DNA from: Coriolopsis trogii
Lineage: Eukaryota > Basidiomycota > Agaricomycetes > Polyporales > Polyporaceae
Direction: 5' to 3'
NCBI GenBank assembly: GCA_020543525.1
Contig: JAHYIO010000033.1
Location: forward strand, 2,232,001-2,296,000
Length of the DNA stretch: 64,000 bases
In this document: in pieces, positions 11,839 through 23,200 of the stretch
Numbering within the stretch: position 1 is the stretch's first letter
Layout of the letters: every line of letters begins with the position of its first letter
Program-made: the position numbers and the translations under genes
Notes under the pieces: model-generated
What the model saw: only the letters and a program-made list of their open reading frames with translations
Database searches by the model: none
What the model was told of the DNA's origin: nothing

Positions 11839-12767
11839 ATGGGTCAGGCAGCGTCACAGTCTGTCTCCGCACCATCTGCTGTCTCGCCAGCGAAATGTCC
11901 AATAGACCACTCGGCTTCCGCCTCCGCTGCCTCCTCCTCTTCCTCAAGTCCAGCCAAGTGCCCAATCTCTCATGACAAAGCTTCAGCCCCTGCCTCATCC
12001 TCGCAGGCTCCAGCACAATGCCCCATCGACCATGATTCCCTGAATCCCTTGAACCAGATGCCCACCCTCTCACAGATGCCCGCCGCTCATCAAGCGACCG
12101 CGCTCCCCACCGAGCGCGAGACGTCCACCATCCCGCGCGACGAGGCGTCCAAGTGGGAATACCCTTCCCCCCAGCAATTTTACAACGCGCTCGTTCGCAA
12201 GGGCTGGGAGACTCCAGAGGAACACGTCGAGACCATGGTCCAGATCCATAACTTCTTGAACGAGCAGGCATGGCAGGAGATCTTGAAGTGGGAGCGCAAG
12301 GAGAATCCGTGCGTACCCTGTCTCTCGAAGTCCATGGGTCGCATGACTGACGCCATAATGTGAATAGAGCTCCTGAAGTCCAGCTCGCTCGGTTCAAGGG
12401 TCGTCCCGGAGAGCTCTCGCCCAAGGCTCGTTTCTGGCTGTTTGCCGGCTGGCTACTTCCCGCACGGTTCAAGTACGTCCCTCTGTCTCTCTCCAATTGC
12501 TCACATACCGACTCTGTTATTGCCAGCAATGAGCCGCCATTCGATCGGCATGACTGGATCGTGCGTAGACGCACTGGGGAAGAAGTCCGCTACGTGATCG
12601 ACTACTACTCTGCGCCTCCGGAGCCCGACGGTTCACCCGTGTTTTCTCTGGATGTGCGTCCGGCACTCGACAGCGTTGGCAGCATCAAGCAGCGGATAGC
12701 GGCCGCCACGGAGGATGTGTGGGCTGCATTTCGGGAGAACAATGCGCGCAATCAGGGCGCACACTGA
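11839..12767 (+). CDS. CYC3: Holocytochrome c synthase (cytochrome c heme lyase)
   Basis: Mitochondrial intermembrane-space enzyme that attaches heme covalently to the CXXCH motif of apocytochrome c. Exons 11839-12308, 12368-12472 and 12527-12767 give 816 nt and 271 residues, the usual length. The N-terminal region carries three Cys-Pro heme-regulatory motifs (AKCPIDH, AKCPISH, AQCPIDH) in Ser/Ala-rich linkers. The catalytic domain begins at WEYPSPQQFYNALVRKGWET, continues with VQIHNFLNEQAWQEILKWE and FKGRPGELSPKARFW, and ends with the HDWIVRRRTGEEVRYVIDYY block. All key family motifs are present. Lyases specific for cytochrome c and for c1 are hard to separate by eye, so that choice is left open. 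Confidence 0.95.
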
Positions 12768-13138
12768 CCTCTTCCCCCATATCCTAGATAGGACCATAGA
12801 TGGCTAGAGGGTCCTCATAATCTGCCATGGGTTGTTCTGTGCGCTGTACTAGAATCAGCCCGCCTACCGTATTATCGCCCGCCATCACCCCAACTCACCA
12901 CGACCATCGCCCGCCAAAATTATGTTCTGAACTGTAATAATGGACGCTATTATGCATTATCGTAATTCTCAGCCCGAGTCGTCTACATGGCCTTGGAAAT
13001 CACGGTAAGTAATATACTTAGAGATGAGCGGTGTGTGGTGGCGTGCAGTGTATGTCGTGCAGTACGTATAAATGTTAGTCCAAGGGAGTGAGCAAGAGGA
13101 CAGCGTTTGCTTTGCAATGCGACGAAAGGACAGAGCGG
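12768..13138. other. Convergent 3' region heme lyase / TIM44
   Basis: These 371 bp between two convergent stop codons hold the 3' UTRs. An open minus-strand frame at 12969-13373 begins inside the TIM44 penultimate exon and runs through its last intron, so it is not a separate gene. Confidence 0.5.
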
Positions 13139-14855
13139 CTATAGGTACTGGCGAGCGGACCGACGACCCATCTGAAGGCAAGATTGTGAGTATGTTCCTA
13201 AGTAGGCGAGTGGCTGCACTTCGACTTACCTCGACGATCTTCCAGCCGCCTGTGAGCTCGTTGTCTAGTTCCTCCTCAAAGCGTGTGATGACGGCAGCAT
13301 AATGGCACTGCTCTACCCGGTCCTCAGAGCCAACCACAATCTCGCCCGTCTTCGCATTGCGGAAGATGAGCATTTCCTGAGTAGCAAACGTGATGACGAA
13401 AACGGGAATGTTGTTCTCCAGGATTTTCCCGGTTGAGACCTGCTCGACATGTAAGCTGGGAACATATTACTGCAAGGCATCGGGGCTACTTACGTCAACC
13501 TGGCGGATGTCAAGAACCTTGCTGTCGCTCACGAGTCCTTGCTTCAGGTACTGCTCCATAGTTGCCCATAGAACGTTGTACGTCTGTAACGCTCCTCCAT
13601 CAGTCTCTTCTGCCCGGAAGTTAAAAGCGTAGAGACATACCGCTTCTCCGCACCATGCCTGCAATGCTTCTCTGTCTGCGCTCAAGTATGCATCCACAAC
13701 TTCAGGTACGATATACTCCCGGAGTTCGCGCTCGAAACTCTCCATGTTGAATGTGGGATCCATGGCCTTCATGAGCCGCTGGACTTGTGCGCTCTCGTTC
13801 TCATCGAACCAGCTACCAATGGCCTGAGTCACACTCCGCATGGAGGCAATGACAGGGTTCTCGCTCTCGTCATATTGCTGCTTGAGCTCAGCAAACGAGC
13901 GCAGGAGAGGGTTGGTCTCCTTCAGCTGGTTCCACTTCTCCTGACGCGGCGAGTCCTTGTGTAGAACCATGGCCTGACCAGCTCTTTATACGAAACACGC
14001 AAATGTGAGGACACGAGGAAGAAGACAAGGGGTGGTGTACACACTCTGGGTTCGCCTTGGTGCGGATGCCAATACTGTTCCTGCCTGCCTTTTCGAGACG
14101 GAGCTGCCTGCGTCTCCGACGCGCTTCCTTCTCCTCAAATCCGGCATGTTTTGCACTACCGCTATCGTCCAACGCGTCGGCAATCGTGTCGGACAGTGTC
14201 TTGTACGCAGCAGTGTTGCGTATAGGCTCTGTCGTTTTCTCAATCGTTGATGACACGGCAGCAGAAGCACGGGATATCTGGCGATATGTGTTGGGTGAAA
14301 AGCTATATGTAAACATAAGGAGCGATACTCACTGCGCGGACAATCTCGCTTTCTTCCATGGACTTCAACGCTTCACCAACAGCATCTCCGACCTTCACGC
14401 CAGCTTTCTTGAGCTCCTCCGCTGCCGCTCGCAGTCGGGGGTTCTCTTTGATGCTAGACGTCAACTATATCTCTTGTGAGCTGGGATAGCAGAATTGAAC
14501 GTGTATGTCGACGCACCCTCGCACGCTCGTACGCCTCCCTGGCGCGTTTCATGGCCTCCGAATCCTGGAACTTCTCCACATCACCCTGGAGTTGTTTCAC
14601 ATTGTCCTGCAACTCCCTGTTCTTCCTCAGCTCCTCCTTCAGGACTTCCACAAAAGTCTGAAACGGAGACTTTGGCGCTTCGTTGTTCTGTCGGCGCGCG
14701 GAAGAGTGGAATGACGAGGAGGGTGTTCCGGCAGAAATGGTGGGATGGAAAGCGAGAGGTAAAGCACGCAAGGACTGCCTGTTGAGGAGCAGAGCCCTTA
14801 TCTGCGCAGGGGCAGCCGGAGTCACGACCACGCGGCGTACATGGCGAGGGAGCAT
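13139..14855 (-). CDS. TIM44: Mitochondrial import inner membrane translocase subunit Tim44
   Basis: Peripheral matrix-side subunit that anchors mtHsp70 to the TIM23 channel in the presequence import motor. The N-terminus is Arg-rich and lacks acidic residues (LPRHVRRVVVT, LLNRQSLRALPLAFH), a matrix-targeting signal ending near FHSSARRQ. Next come the coiled coil SPFQTFVEVLKEELRKNREL and LQGDVEKFQDSEAMKRARE, the central KHAGFEEKEARRRRR region, and the C-terminal Tim44 domain (MDPTFNMESFERELREYIVP, DAYLSADREALQAWC, FRNAKTGEIVVGSEDRVEQC, ELTGGWKIVE). The last exon is short and ends MGRRSARQYL before a stop at 13139-13141. Introns are of normal length. It is divergent from ETR1, with 143 bp between the start codons. 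Confidence 0.94.
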
Positions 14856-14998
14856 TGCGTATGGAGGTGGGTAAGGATGAGCTGACCGAGTCTGCTTTCG
14901 TAGCTCTCTGGCAAAGATTATGGACAGACGCCCGAATGCTGAAGCACGTGACTGTGGCAGCCCGGCCCGGGTACTACTCTTAGTGCGTCATTGTAGCG
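14856..14998. promoter_or_regulatory. Short divergent promoter TIM44 / ETR1
   Basis: Only 143 bp separate the two start codons, and both products go to mitochondria, so this is probably a shared bidirectional promoter. No TATA box is evident. Confidence 0.5.
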
Positions 14999-16542
14999 AT
15001 GGCAGGCTCGCACTCAGCTTCAGCCATGCTACGACGACCGGTGGTGCCTCTACTGTGTTCAAGCCATCAGTCATGCATAATGCTGCGCACGAAAAGATTC
15101 TCAACATCTATCCCTCGCTATGCTAACAGAGCGGTGGTATACACGGACAGAGGAGAACCTGGCCAAGTCCTGCAAGTCAAGTCTTACGAACCATTGCCTC
15201 CACCACCCTCGGATTCGCTCAACATCCGCTTCCGTCTGAGTCCCATAAATCCATCTGATATCAATCTTATCCAAGGCGTGTATCCTGTGAAACCTGCACA
15301 GCTCCAGTTATCGGGAGGACAGGTCTTCGTGGGGGGCAACGAAGGTGTTGCCGAGGTCGTCGAGGTTGGCAGCAACGTGCAGGGTCTACGAAACGGTGAC
15401 TGGGTTGTCGTGTCTAAACCCCAATTCGGCACCTGGTCCTCTTTGCGGGCTGTTCCTGCCACAGACGTGATCAAGCTACCCCAAAAGGGCTTGAGCGAGG
15501 TCAATGCAGCAACAATCATTGTGAGCGACCGGCCGGCCAGGTCTCCTCATCATGACGTCGAGGCTCACTTACTTTGGCGAAGGTTAATCCTCCCACTGCG
15601 TACAACATGCTGCACGACTTCATCGAATTGGAAGATGGCGATTGGGTGCTGCAGAACGGTCGGGACTTGCGCTACACAATACGAAAGCCCAACTGACAGT
15701 CTCCTCTATCAGGTGCCAATAGTGCGGTTCGTGCAACTCGTTGAAGAGTGAAACACTGTCTGATGTTGGCATTATACACTGAAGGTTGGTCAAGCAGTTA
15801 TCCAGATCGCCGCCAAGAAAGGTGTCAAGACTATCAACTTTGTTCGCAATAGGTACGGATATGTTCGAATGTTCCGTGGGACAGAAGTCACGTATACTCA
15901 ATGTCCCAGACCCGACATCGACCACCTCATTTCCTCTCTCACTCAACTAGGAGCGACTTATGTTTTCACCTATGATGCATTGCACGCGAAGCCTGCTCCT
16001 GGCACCAAGTCTCTCACAGAGCATATCAAACAGTGGACCAAAGACAGTGTATGTTTGCTCCTTCGCTCCTCGTCAAGCGAATGCGACTGACTGCTCTCTC
16101 ATAGCCAATCCGCCTGATGCTTAATTGCGTGAGCGGTCGGGACACGACTGCAATGACACGCTTCCTGGGCGGGAATGCACACTTGGTCTCCTACGGTGCC
16201 ATGTCCAAACAGCCACTCTCACTCCCAACATCAGCTTTCATATTCAAGAATCTCACGGCGCATGGGTTCTGGCAAAGCCGCTGGTATGACCAGCATACTC
16301 GGCAGGAACGCGAGAGTCTCATGCGAACGCTTACCGCGTTGAAGGTCCGTGCCTCCATCTGAGTCCCAACAACACGCCCACTGGAGCTGACGTGTCCTCT
16401 GCTCGTGTAGTTGAAAGAGCCCGAACACGAGATCCTGGATCTGTCAAACGAAACGAGCGATGAGACTGCGACTGAGCGGTTGCGGGAGACGTTCGTCAAA
16501 ATGGAACAAGGCTTCGGCAAGAAGGTACTTCTTCGGCTGTGA
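14999..16542 (+). CDS. ETR1: Mitochondrial enoyl-[acyl-carrier-protein] reductase (MECR/Etr1)
   Basis: NADPH-dependent trans-2-enoyl-thioester reductase of mitochondrial fatty acid synthesis (type II), needed for lipoic acid supply; a zinc-free member of the medium-chain dehydrogenase superfamily. A presequence (MLRRPVVPLL and RTKRFSTSIPRYA) precedes the GroES-like domain: NRAVVYTDRGEPGQVLQV, RLSPINPSDINLIQGVYPVK and GNEGVAEVVEVGSNV. The Rossmann part has NPPTAYNMLHDFI, then GANSAVGQAVIQIAAKKGVK across two introns, then PIRLMLNCVSGRD and the C-terminal AHGFWQSRWYDQHTRQER. I count seven exons. An internal ATG at 15029 is an alternative start; both keep the presequence. Confidence 0.94.
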
Positions 16543-16617
16543 TCGACCAAACTCCCGCTGTGTTTGCAAGACCAGCCCCACAATATATAGACATATCAAC
16601 AAGTCACCATGAGCGTA

Positions 16618-17460
16618 TTAATGCATTTTCCTCTCCTCGAAGAATCGCTGCAAACATTCGAGGTCAGAATCGAGGAAGGCCAATGAAGAGGAAGAAACGC
16701 ACCCTGAGATGCCTCATCTGCCATATGCATGTAGCAATCAGCACTCCAATTTGGGCGAGAGTGTACCACACTGCTCGGGAGTTGGTAGCTTCGCTGAGGT
16801 TCCGGAATGCCGCCTCGCGCTCGCGTTGGTACTGTTGTTCCCTGCGGACGTCCTCGAGCTTCTGGTTTAGGTCACGCAGCTTCTGCGACAGCTCGGACAC
16901 GTGCGACCGGTCGTGTTCTGTATCTGGCTTCGTGCTCCCAACGACAATGTCGAGGTGCAAACGAATATGTGTAGTGGAAAACCACGAAGTGCCATAGTTG
17001 CTCGAGAGGCAGATGGAGTGGTCGCCAGAGTCATGTGAGGTGAACGTGAAACGGCTGTCCGAAGGTCCTCTCGTCTTCACGACATTATGTCCGGTCTCTA
17101 GCTCCTGTAAACGAGACCGACGTTGTAGTCACTACGGATTCATGGAATAATCCTAACTTTGTACTCACATCGACCTCTACTAAGATACCGAGGTTGGGGT
17201 TCTCGACGTACTTTTGCTCCGTCTCTGACCATTCAAGTGCCTTGTAGTGGCCTATGCATAGATAGGAACACATGAAGGTCACGGCGGGAATACCGGAGTG
17301 CCACATAGTACGCACCCTCTACCACCGTGTCCGTCGGAAGCTCCTCAATGAAACATCGTTTCTCGTTCGTGTCCAGGTAGAAGTGCAGTGCATTAGCGGC
17401 GGTGGCAAAGAATAGGAGGAGGCATAGCGAGAGTAGGGGAGGTCTCCGGGGAGGGGCCAT
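16618..17460 (-). CDS. p24 family cargo receptor (emp24/gp25L/TMED, alpha/Erp1-like)
   Basis: Type I membrane protein of COPI/COPII vesicles that sorts cargo, GPI-anchored proteins in particular, between ER and Golgi. A signal peptide (LLSLCLLLFFATAANA) is followed by the GOLD domain: LHFYLDTNEKRCFIEELPTD, GHYKALEWSETEQKYVENPN, and FTFTSHDSGDHSICLSSNY with the second disulfide Cys. A coiled coil (LSQKLRDLNQKLEDVRREQQ) and one membrane span (YTLAQIGVLIATCIWQM) precede the tail. The last intron is spliced so that the tail reads RHLRRFFEERKMH, with the FF signal recognised by COPI/COPII. The start at 17460 is chosen because it places the signal peptide at the N-terminus. Confidence 0.93.
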
Positions 17461-17637
17461 GGAGGAACGTGTCGTGGACGTCGGTGGTCGTGACGAGGAA
17501 TAGAGATCTACCGTGGGAAGAAGGTTCACTGCCAGATCTCAGCCACTGCTACGGATTTTTGAGTCTTCTGCGTTTCGCACTGGTCTGCCGCTCATTCACT
17601 GATCTGTACTGCCTGCTTTCGCATTGTACTGCACAAC

Positions 17638-19095
17638 ATGCCTACTAGTCGCTTTGAACCATCCTCTATCAAGAACAAGATCAAACGCGAAGAAATTGCG
17701 CGGAAGCAAAAGAAGTCGAAACGGCAGGACAAGTTGCAGAGGCGACTTGCTCAAGCAAAGGTGGAAGCGAATGATCCTCTCGCGAAGAAAGTGCGTTCGC
17801 AATTCTTGCTTGACTTGATGCAAGCTCATATTGCCCCTTGTGATTCTAGAAACGCCTCGCGCAAAATGTGCCTCGCACTCTGGACAATACTCGCGAGTAC
17901 GACCCGTCTATCCTCACAGCGAACCCCGCAGCCCAGCCAGAAGCCGGGCCATCCACAGAAAATCATGGCACTCCTTCTACGTCGACCGATGCTCGGGGAG
18001 AACCCGTGGAGCATCCTCAAGACGAGTCTGCCGCAGACATTGCGGCCGATCCGTTCGCTGCCTACTTCTCTGGTGCAATCGACCCCAGCGTACCACCCAA
18101 AGTCCTCATCACTACCTCGCCAAAAGCCACGCGGGTGACATACGACTTCTGCGACGAGCTCGTAGGGGTCTTTCCCGGTGCAGAGTTCATCAGACGGAAG
18201 AAGGGCAAAGGATTCGAGGTCGGGAGAATAGCTGGGTGGGCTGCGAACCGAGGGTACAGTCACTTGATGGTCGTGAACGAGGACATGAAGAAACCCAGTG
18301 AGTACTCATTCGCACTACTCATGAAGGACTTTGCACTGACCGCGTGCGTCAGACGCTATCACTATGGTCTACCTCCCTGAAGGTCCCACTGCCTACTTCA
18401 AGCTTACGTCCATAGAAACTTCGCAGAAAATCTCGGTGAGCGCCCCTTGTTACATTCATTGCGCATGTAGGACTCAAGGAAGTTCAACTACAAGGGACAT
18501 GCGCGCGCAACTTCCCACTACCCAGAGCTTGTACTGAACGGCTTCGTCACCCGGTTGGGACATACCGTCGGCCGTCTTTTCCAAACATTGTTTCCACCAA
18601 TGCCCGAGTTCCAGGGTCGCCAGGTGGTGACGCTCCACAACCAGCGAGACTTCCTCTTCTTCAGGAGACATAGGTATGCGTTCCTGGTGCCTCCGGGACA
18701 TGCCGAACTCATTGTGGTTTGTTTGTCACGATCCAGGTACGCCTTCAGGTCGCCCGAGAAGGTTGCCCTGCAAGAAATCGGGCCGCGCTTCACGTTGAAA
18801 CTCCGGTATCTGAAGAAGGGCCTGCCGGCGGTGAAGAATTTGGGCGCGCCCAGCAAACCTCTTGCGTTCGATGCAGGTGAAGAGCCTCAAGATACAGATA
18901 TGAAGGATGCCGCGGCGGAGGAAAAGGAAGCAGCGAATGGAAGCCAGGAGTATGTGAGGAAAGAGGTCGTACCTCCGACAGAAGATGAGTACTTGTGGAT
19001 GTGGAAGGTATGTCGGTTACTATTTCCTCGTCGCAATGGTCTAACCGAACACCTAGCCGGAGCTCGAGACAACTCGGCGGACGTTTTTCCTGTGA
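17638..19095 (+). CDS. RPF1: Ribosome production factor 1 (Brix domain)
   Basis: Nucleolar assembly factor for the 60S ribosomal subunit, needed for 27S pre-rRNA processing. The N-terminus is highly basic ([20 protein letters not shown]). The Brix domain starts at [19 protein letters not shown] and contains [90 protein letters not shown] and [17 protein letters not shown], ending with [20 protein letters not shown]-terminal acidic extension ends [12 protein letters not shown] after the last intron. About seven exons. The start codons of this gene and the divergent p24 gene are 177 bp apart. Confidence 0.95.
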
Positions 19096-19543
19096 CCCTG
19101 TCATTCGTGTCTCCTCTGTCATTTGGAGCGCATTTTCACATATCTGTCTCCTATGCATGCCTATACACGGGCTTCGCCTATACCTGATATGGCACAGGAC
19201 GTTGTAGGCGTGAATTCGTCTCCACAAGAGACCTTAGTCGAACCAGGTCTGGTTTAATACTCAACTTGAGCTATACGAATGAACCAGGCATACCGAGGAT
19301 TCAAGGCGAAATGTACACATGATGCGTACAGCCATGACTTCTCACTCAGACAGGTATTCGGGATGGAGAAAAGAAGCAACTTCTGCGTTCATTCGCGTGT
19401 GCGGTATCGGAGACATACAAGACGATACAAGACTCAGGACATTTTCAATCGAGCTACGCGGTGCCCGGGGTATGCGCTCTGGCCTAGAAAGTGTCGATTA
19501 GCATGTGTACTGGAAGGCATACGGACATCTAGTATCTCACCAT
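19096..19543. other. Convergent 3' region RPF1 / cellobiohydrolase
   Basis: These 448 bp hold two 3' UTRs. I see no gene. Confidence 0.5.
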
Positions 19544-21024
19544 TTAGGCGTAAGTGGAGCCAATGGGACCGAACTTGATGTTGGAGAAGACAACGGTCGC
19601 GTCGGGGCTCTGGGACTCGACGTCCGTGGGCTCGCCGGACGTGGTGGGGCAGGGGCCACGGGAGATACCAGGCTGGGAGGCATCGGCGTCGGTGGGGTAG
19701 TCGCTGTCGAGCCAGAGCATCTTCGCCGCGTGGTCGTCCCAGATGGACATGACGAGGACCATGCCGGCCTCGAAGGCGTCGCCCATGGTGGCAAGGCCGC
19801 CAAGCTTCTCGAACGAGTTGTTGTCTCCGAACGCGGTCTTCTGCGCGTTGCAGAAGTCGTCGGTGATGGAGTCGTACGCGTCCATGCCGGGGACGTTCGT
19901 CTTGGAGTTGGCGATCACCTTGCCGTTCTGGACGTAGAGGCGGCGGATCTCGGAGAGTGTGCCCGAGGTCGAGTTGTCCGAGGTGAGGAATTGGGTGACG
20001 ACGGTGAACTTGGACGAGGTGTCGACGGTCTTGCCAGGCCCGAGGAAGGTCTGGTCACCCATGCGCCAGGAGTTGAAGTCGCAGCCGTCCTTGTCGCACA
20101 CACCATCGTAACGCTCGTCACCGTCACCGCAGTCGGTGCCTTCGCAACGAACCTGACCCTTGACGGAGCAGACGTGAGGGGTGACGGCCGCACCCATCGA
20201 GTTGGCCTCCCAGATGTCCATCTCGTTACAGCACGTGCCGTACTGACCCGTACCAGCGTTGGGGTCGTTGGGAGAACCCTCCCAACCTTCTACGTTGGCC
20301 TGAAGAAACAATCGTTAGGAGGCGATGCGTTGGGAAAGAGAGCGTGATGTTTACCTCGCCGTTGATGAACTTGATGTCGTGCGGGCACTGAGTGTCGCAG
20401 TAGCCGGTTCCGTACTTCGAGCCAGCCTTGTTTGTCGGGAAGCGGCTAGCACCACCGTCCTCGTCCATCTCAACAAAGTAGAGCGCGCCGTTAAGACCAC
20501 AAGGGAGCTTGGACATGTCGACGTCGAACGTGAACTCGGCGTTCTTCAAGTTGAACATCTCATACTTCTCATCGTCCTCGCCAACAAGGTAGACGCGAGA
20601 GCCGATGTTGGTCGAGTATTGGCCGTTCGTAACGAACTTGAGGCTGAGAGCGTTACCACTGGTGGTGATACCGTATGTGCCTGTAGTGGGTAACTCAGTA
20701 TGTCACCAAAGGATATTCCAGTGCCTGCTGACCAGGGTAGTCTGCACCGTCGAGGGCACAGTTCTGCGCACATGTGGCGGCATCAGGGCATAGGGAGTCG
20801 TCCCAGGTGTTGCCGGTGTAGCAGTTGGTAGCACTGTTGACATCGTGGAGCCAACGCCAGTTGGAGTCGAGAACGACAGAGCGCTGCAGGGTCTGGCAGC
20901 TGCCTCCAGACGAGCATTGCTGGATGCTGAGCTTGGGGTGTGACTCAGCCGTGAGAGTTCCCACTTGCTGACCGTAGGAGATCGCGAGGAAAGAGAGAGA
21001 GAGAAGAGCAACGGCGGGGAACAT
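19544..21024 (-). CDS. Secreted cellobiohydrolase, glycoside hydrolase family 7 (no CBM1)
   Basis: Retaining cellulase that releases cellobiose processively from reducing ends of crystalline cellulose. Exons 21024-20733, 20680-20355 and 20299-19544 give 457 residues. A signal peptide ends at ISYG, so the mature chain starts [15 protein letters not shown], as in other GH7 enzymes. The catalytic motif is [11 protein letters not shown], holding the nucleophile Glu, the assisting Asp and the acid/base Glu. Many paired Cys match the GH7 fold ([37 protein letters not shown]). The protein ends at [12 protein letters not shown] with no Ser/Thr linker or carbohydrate-binding module. Codon use is strongly GC-ending, as expected for a highly expressed gene. 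Endoglucanases of GH7 are an alternative, but the sequence resembles basidiomycete CBHs. Confidence 0.96.
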
Positions 21025-22717
21025 GACTGTCTGCTGTGCTAGGTGTCTGGAGGGCGGCTGGTCGAGTCGATGAAGTTGGAGGAGTGCTCATCTGGCTTTT
21101 ATAGACTAATGAGCGGAAAATACCCGGTTATTGTGGCACCCGGTGAGCTGAGGAGCGGGAGGGTGCGAGTACACGCACGGAGGAGGACCAGCAAACAGCA
21201 AGCCTCAGCGAAGCTACTGTTCTGAGGCAGGCTGTGTGGTAGTCTTCAGTGACCGAGGTCAATCCGAGGGCGCGAGACAAATACGAAGAGCGAAGCTGGC
21301 TTGTACCGACCAACTTTGAGCCGACAATGGCATATGAACCGAAAAGAGCCCGCAGTGGACTGCACACATGAGTCTGAAGGTCGTGTAGCGAGGTGAGCTG
21401 CATCGTGGTTACACGCACACTTTGCCCAAGCTGGTTTGAGAAGTGATGACTGTGGAGCGACATCACTTCGCATGTTGGCCGACGAGTACCCGCGAAGATG
21501 AAACTCACACATGGACGAATCATGGGGAAATAAGAGCATGGTAGCTCAGAACCGTGCAGTTTTGAGGCGTACCCCCGAATCTGCTTCTTCTGTAGTACCA
21601 CCCACGTACGTCATGTTCGGCGAATGTCCGGTTCCTGCGCGTAGGCGTACAACCATGCCGATGCTTCGGCCCCGTCACCCCGCCCTCTGCTGACTTGCTG
21701 TCCTTGAAGTCGATGGCATTGTGACGACGGACCGCCCGGGGTTGTAAATATGCAGTGCAATAGGCAGGCTGTGACCTCGTTGTGCATCACCAAACTGTAC
21801 GAACGTCGTGGTTTGGCAGCAGCCTGGTCATGCCCTACCAAGACGCTGTAAGACGTTGTGTCAGTCCCAGAAGTGTTAGACTCTTAGAGACGGGCTATAA
21901 TTACACCACGTTCCGGAAGAAGCTCACTAGTGTGTTCTTTCGGGTGCAATAACGACTTGACAATTCAGTTTATTTAAGGACCCACAACGCCAAGGACAGC
22001 TGGCCACCTCTACATGACTATAGCACATATAGACGTTATTTGAGCTTCGTTGTTATGAGATGACCTGATCACGGGAATATATGCGCAATGTCATTGCATC
22101 CATACAGTCAACAGAAACGAGGTTCGTACCGCTACCACCGAGAGAGAGCTCACTTGTACGACGGGAAGATGGAGTGCTGAATATACCCCACCGCGTGATG
22201 AAAGGGAAGGAGTGCTTCATAGGCCTCTAGAGGTCAGACGACAACCACTGACCGATGATTTTGCGGATGATTCTGTCATCTTTGGAGCCGACGTCTCAGC
22301 CTATCACTGCGGAAAGCTTTAAGCAGCGAGCGTTCAACACATCCAGTCCTACATGGCCTCCTCTGGATTTGTTGATGTAAATTTGAGGGTAGCAATGAGT
22401 GTTCTCACCTGAGGCAATCTCAACAAGAGAATGCAAGACATACTCATATCAGATGGAGGACATTTGTGGGCCGAGGCGGCGTTACAATGTTCGGCGATGA
22501 CGCTGCCGCAGCTCGAAGGCCTTCCTGGTATGTTATTTGCAAGGGAATACGACTTTGGCGAAGTGTAAGAGTACCTTCAACAAGGTGCAAGTCGGATTGC
22601 CGAAAGAAAGTGCACTGCAGGACGAAGGTTGCAATTGAGGACATCGCTATAAGACTGCTACATATATGTAAGCGTGTTGCAGAGTTTCCTTTTTAGTCAA
22701 CGGACGCTCGTCTGGTC
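21025..22717. other. Upstream region of cellobiohydrolase, up to the transposon
   Basis: This 1.7 kb is bounded by the cellobiohydrolase start and the transposon target duplication. It probably includes the cellulase promoter. Before the insertion it would also have adjoined PRP40. I find no supported gene; the open frames here lack domains and coherent splicing. Confidence 0.45.
21098..21103 (-). promoter_or_regulatory. TATA box of the GH7 cellobiohydrolase gene
   Basis: On the minus strand the sequence reads CTATAAAAGCC, with TATAAA about 75 bp upstream of the ATG. That is a normal spacing for an inducible, highly expressed fungal gene. Confidence 0.6.
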
Positions 22718-22725
22718 ATCGGCGT
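22718..22725. repeat. Left 8-bp target site duplication of KDZ transposon
   Basis: ATCGGCGT stands directly before the left terminal inverted repeat and recurs exactly after the right one at 32176-32183. Confidence 0.93.
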
Positions 22726-23200
22726 CACCTGATCATCACGCCATCAGGGCTCTCTTAGCCGGGGTAACAAATTTCTTCCCGGGCTAACTAAGCCTGATAC
22801 CCTGCCAAATGGCAACTACGAGTAGCACTACCACTATTTCTACCTCGTTCCCTTAAGAAGTAGCCCCGCACGCGCTCTCCCAAAGAGGCAGGATGAGGCG
22901 GCCCAGAGCGCCCCCCGGCTCTCTCCGGATCTCCTCCCGAGCCTCCCGCACCACGTGGTCGGGCCCCTCGTTCCTGGCGTCATCTTCCCCCGCCAGCGGC
23001 AAGTACGCGCCTCCTCGGCTATTGTCTCTGCGCCCTCGATGATGCCGTGCTCGCCGTCGGCGACAGTGAGCACGATGCTTCCGCCGTTGTGAGCGCAATC
23101 CCTCACCGATTTTCACGCAATTGGGACCGTTGGACTCGCAGAAGGCCGTGCTACACGATGAGTACAGTTTCCTCCCCCGCCTGCTGTATCTCTGATGCCC
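22726..23200 (+). repeat. Left terminal inverted repeat, 475 bp
   Basis: It matches the reverse complement of 31701-32175 with about 11 mismatches and no gaps. The repeat is GC-rich in its inner part and stays open in a coding frame across most of its length on the minus strand. Similarity weakens abruptly after GATGCCC, with a short degenerate extension (GTGAG..CAAG) on both sides. Confidence 0.93.

Noticed and set aside
19505..20347. 280-codon plus-strand frame over the cellobiohydrolase
   Set aside because: It is the antisense shadow of a GC3-rich gene; the Val/Gly/Arg-rich product has no domain.
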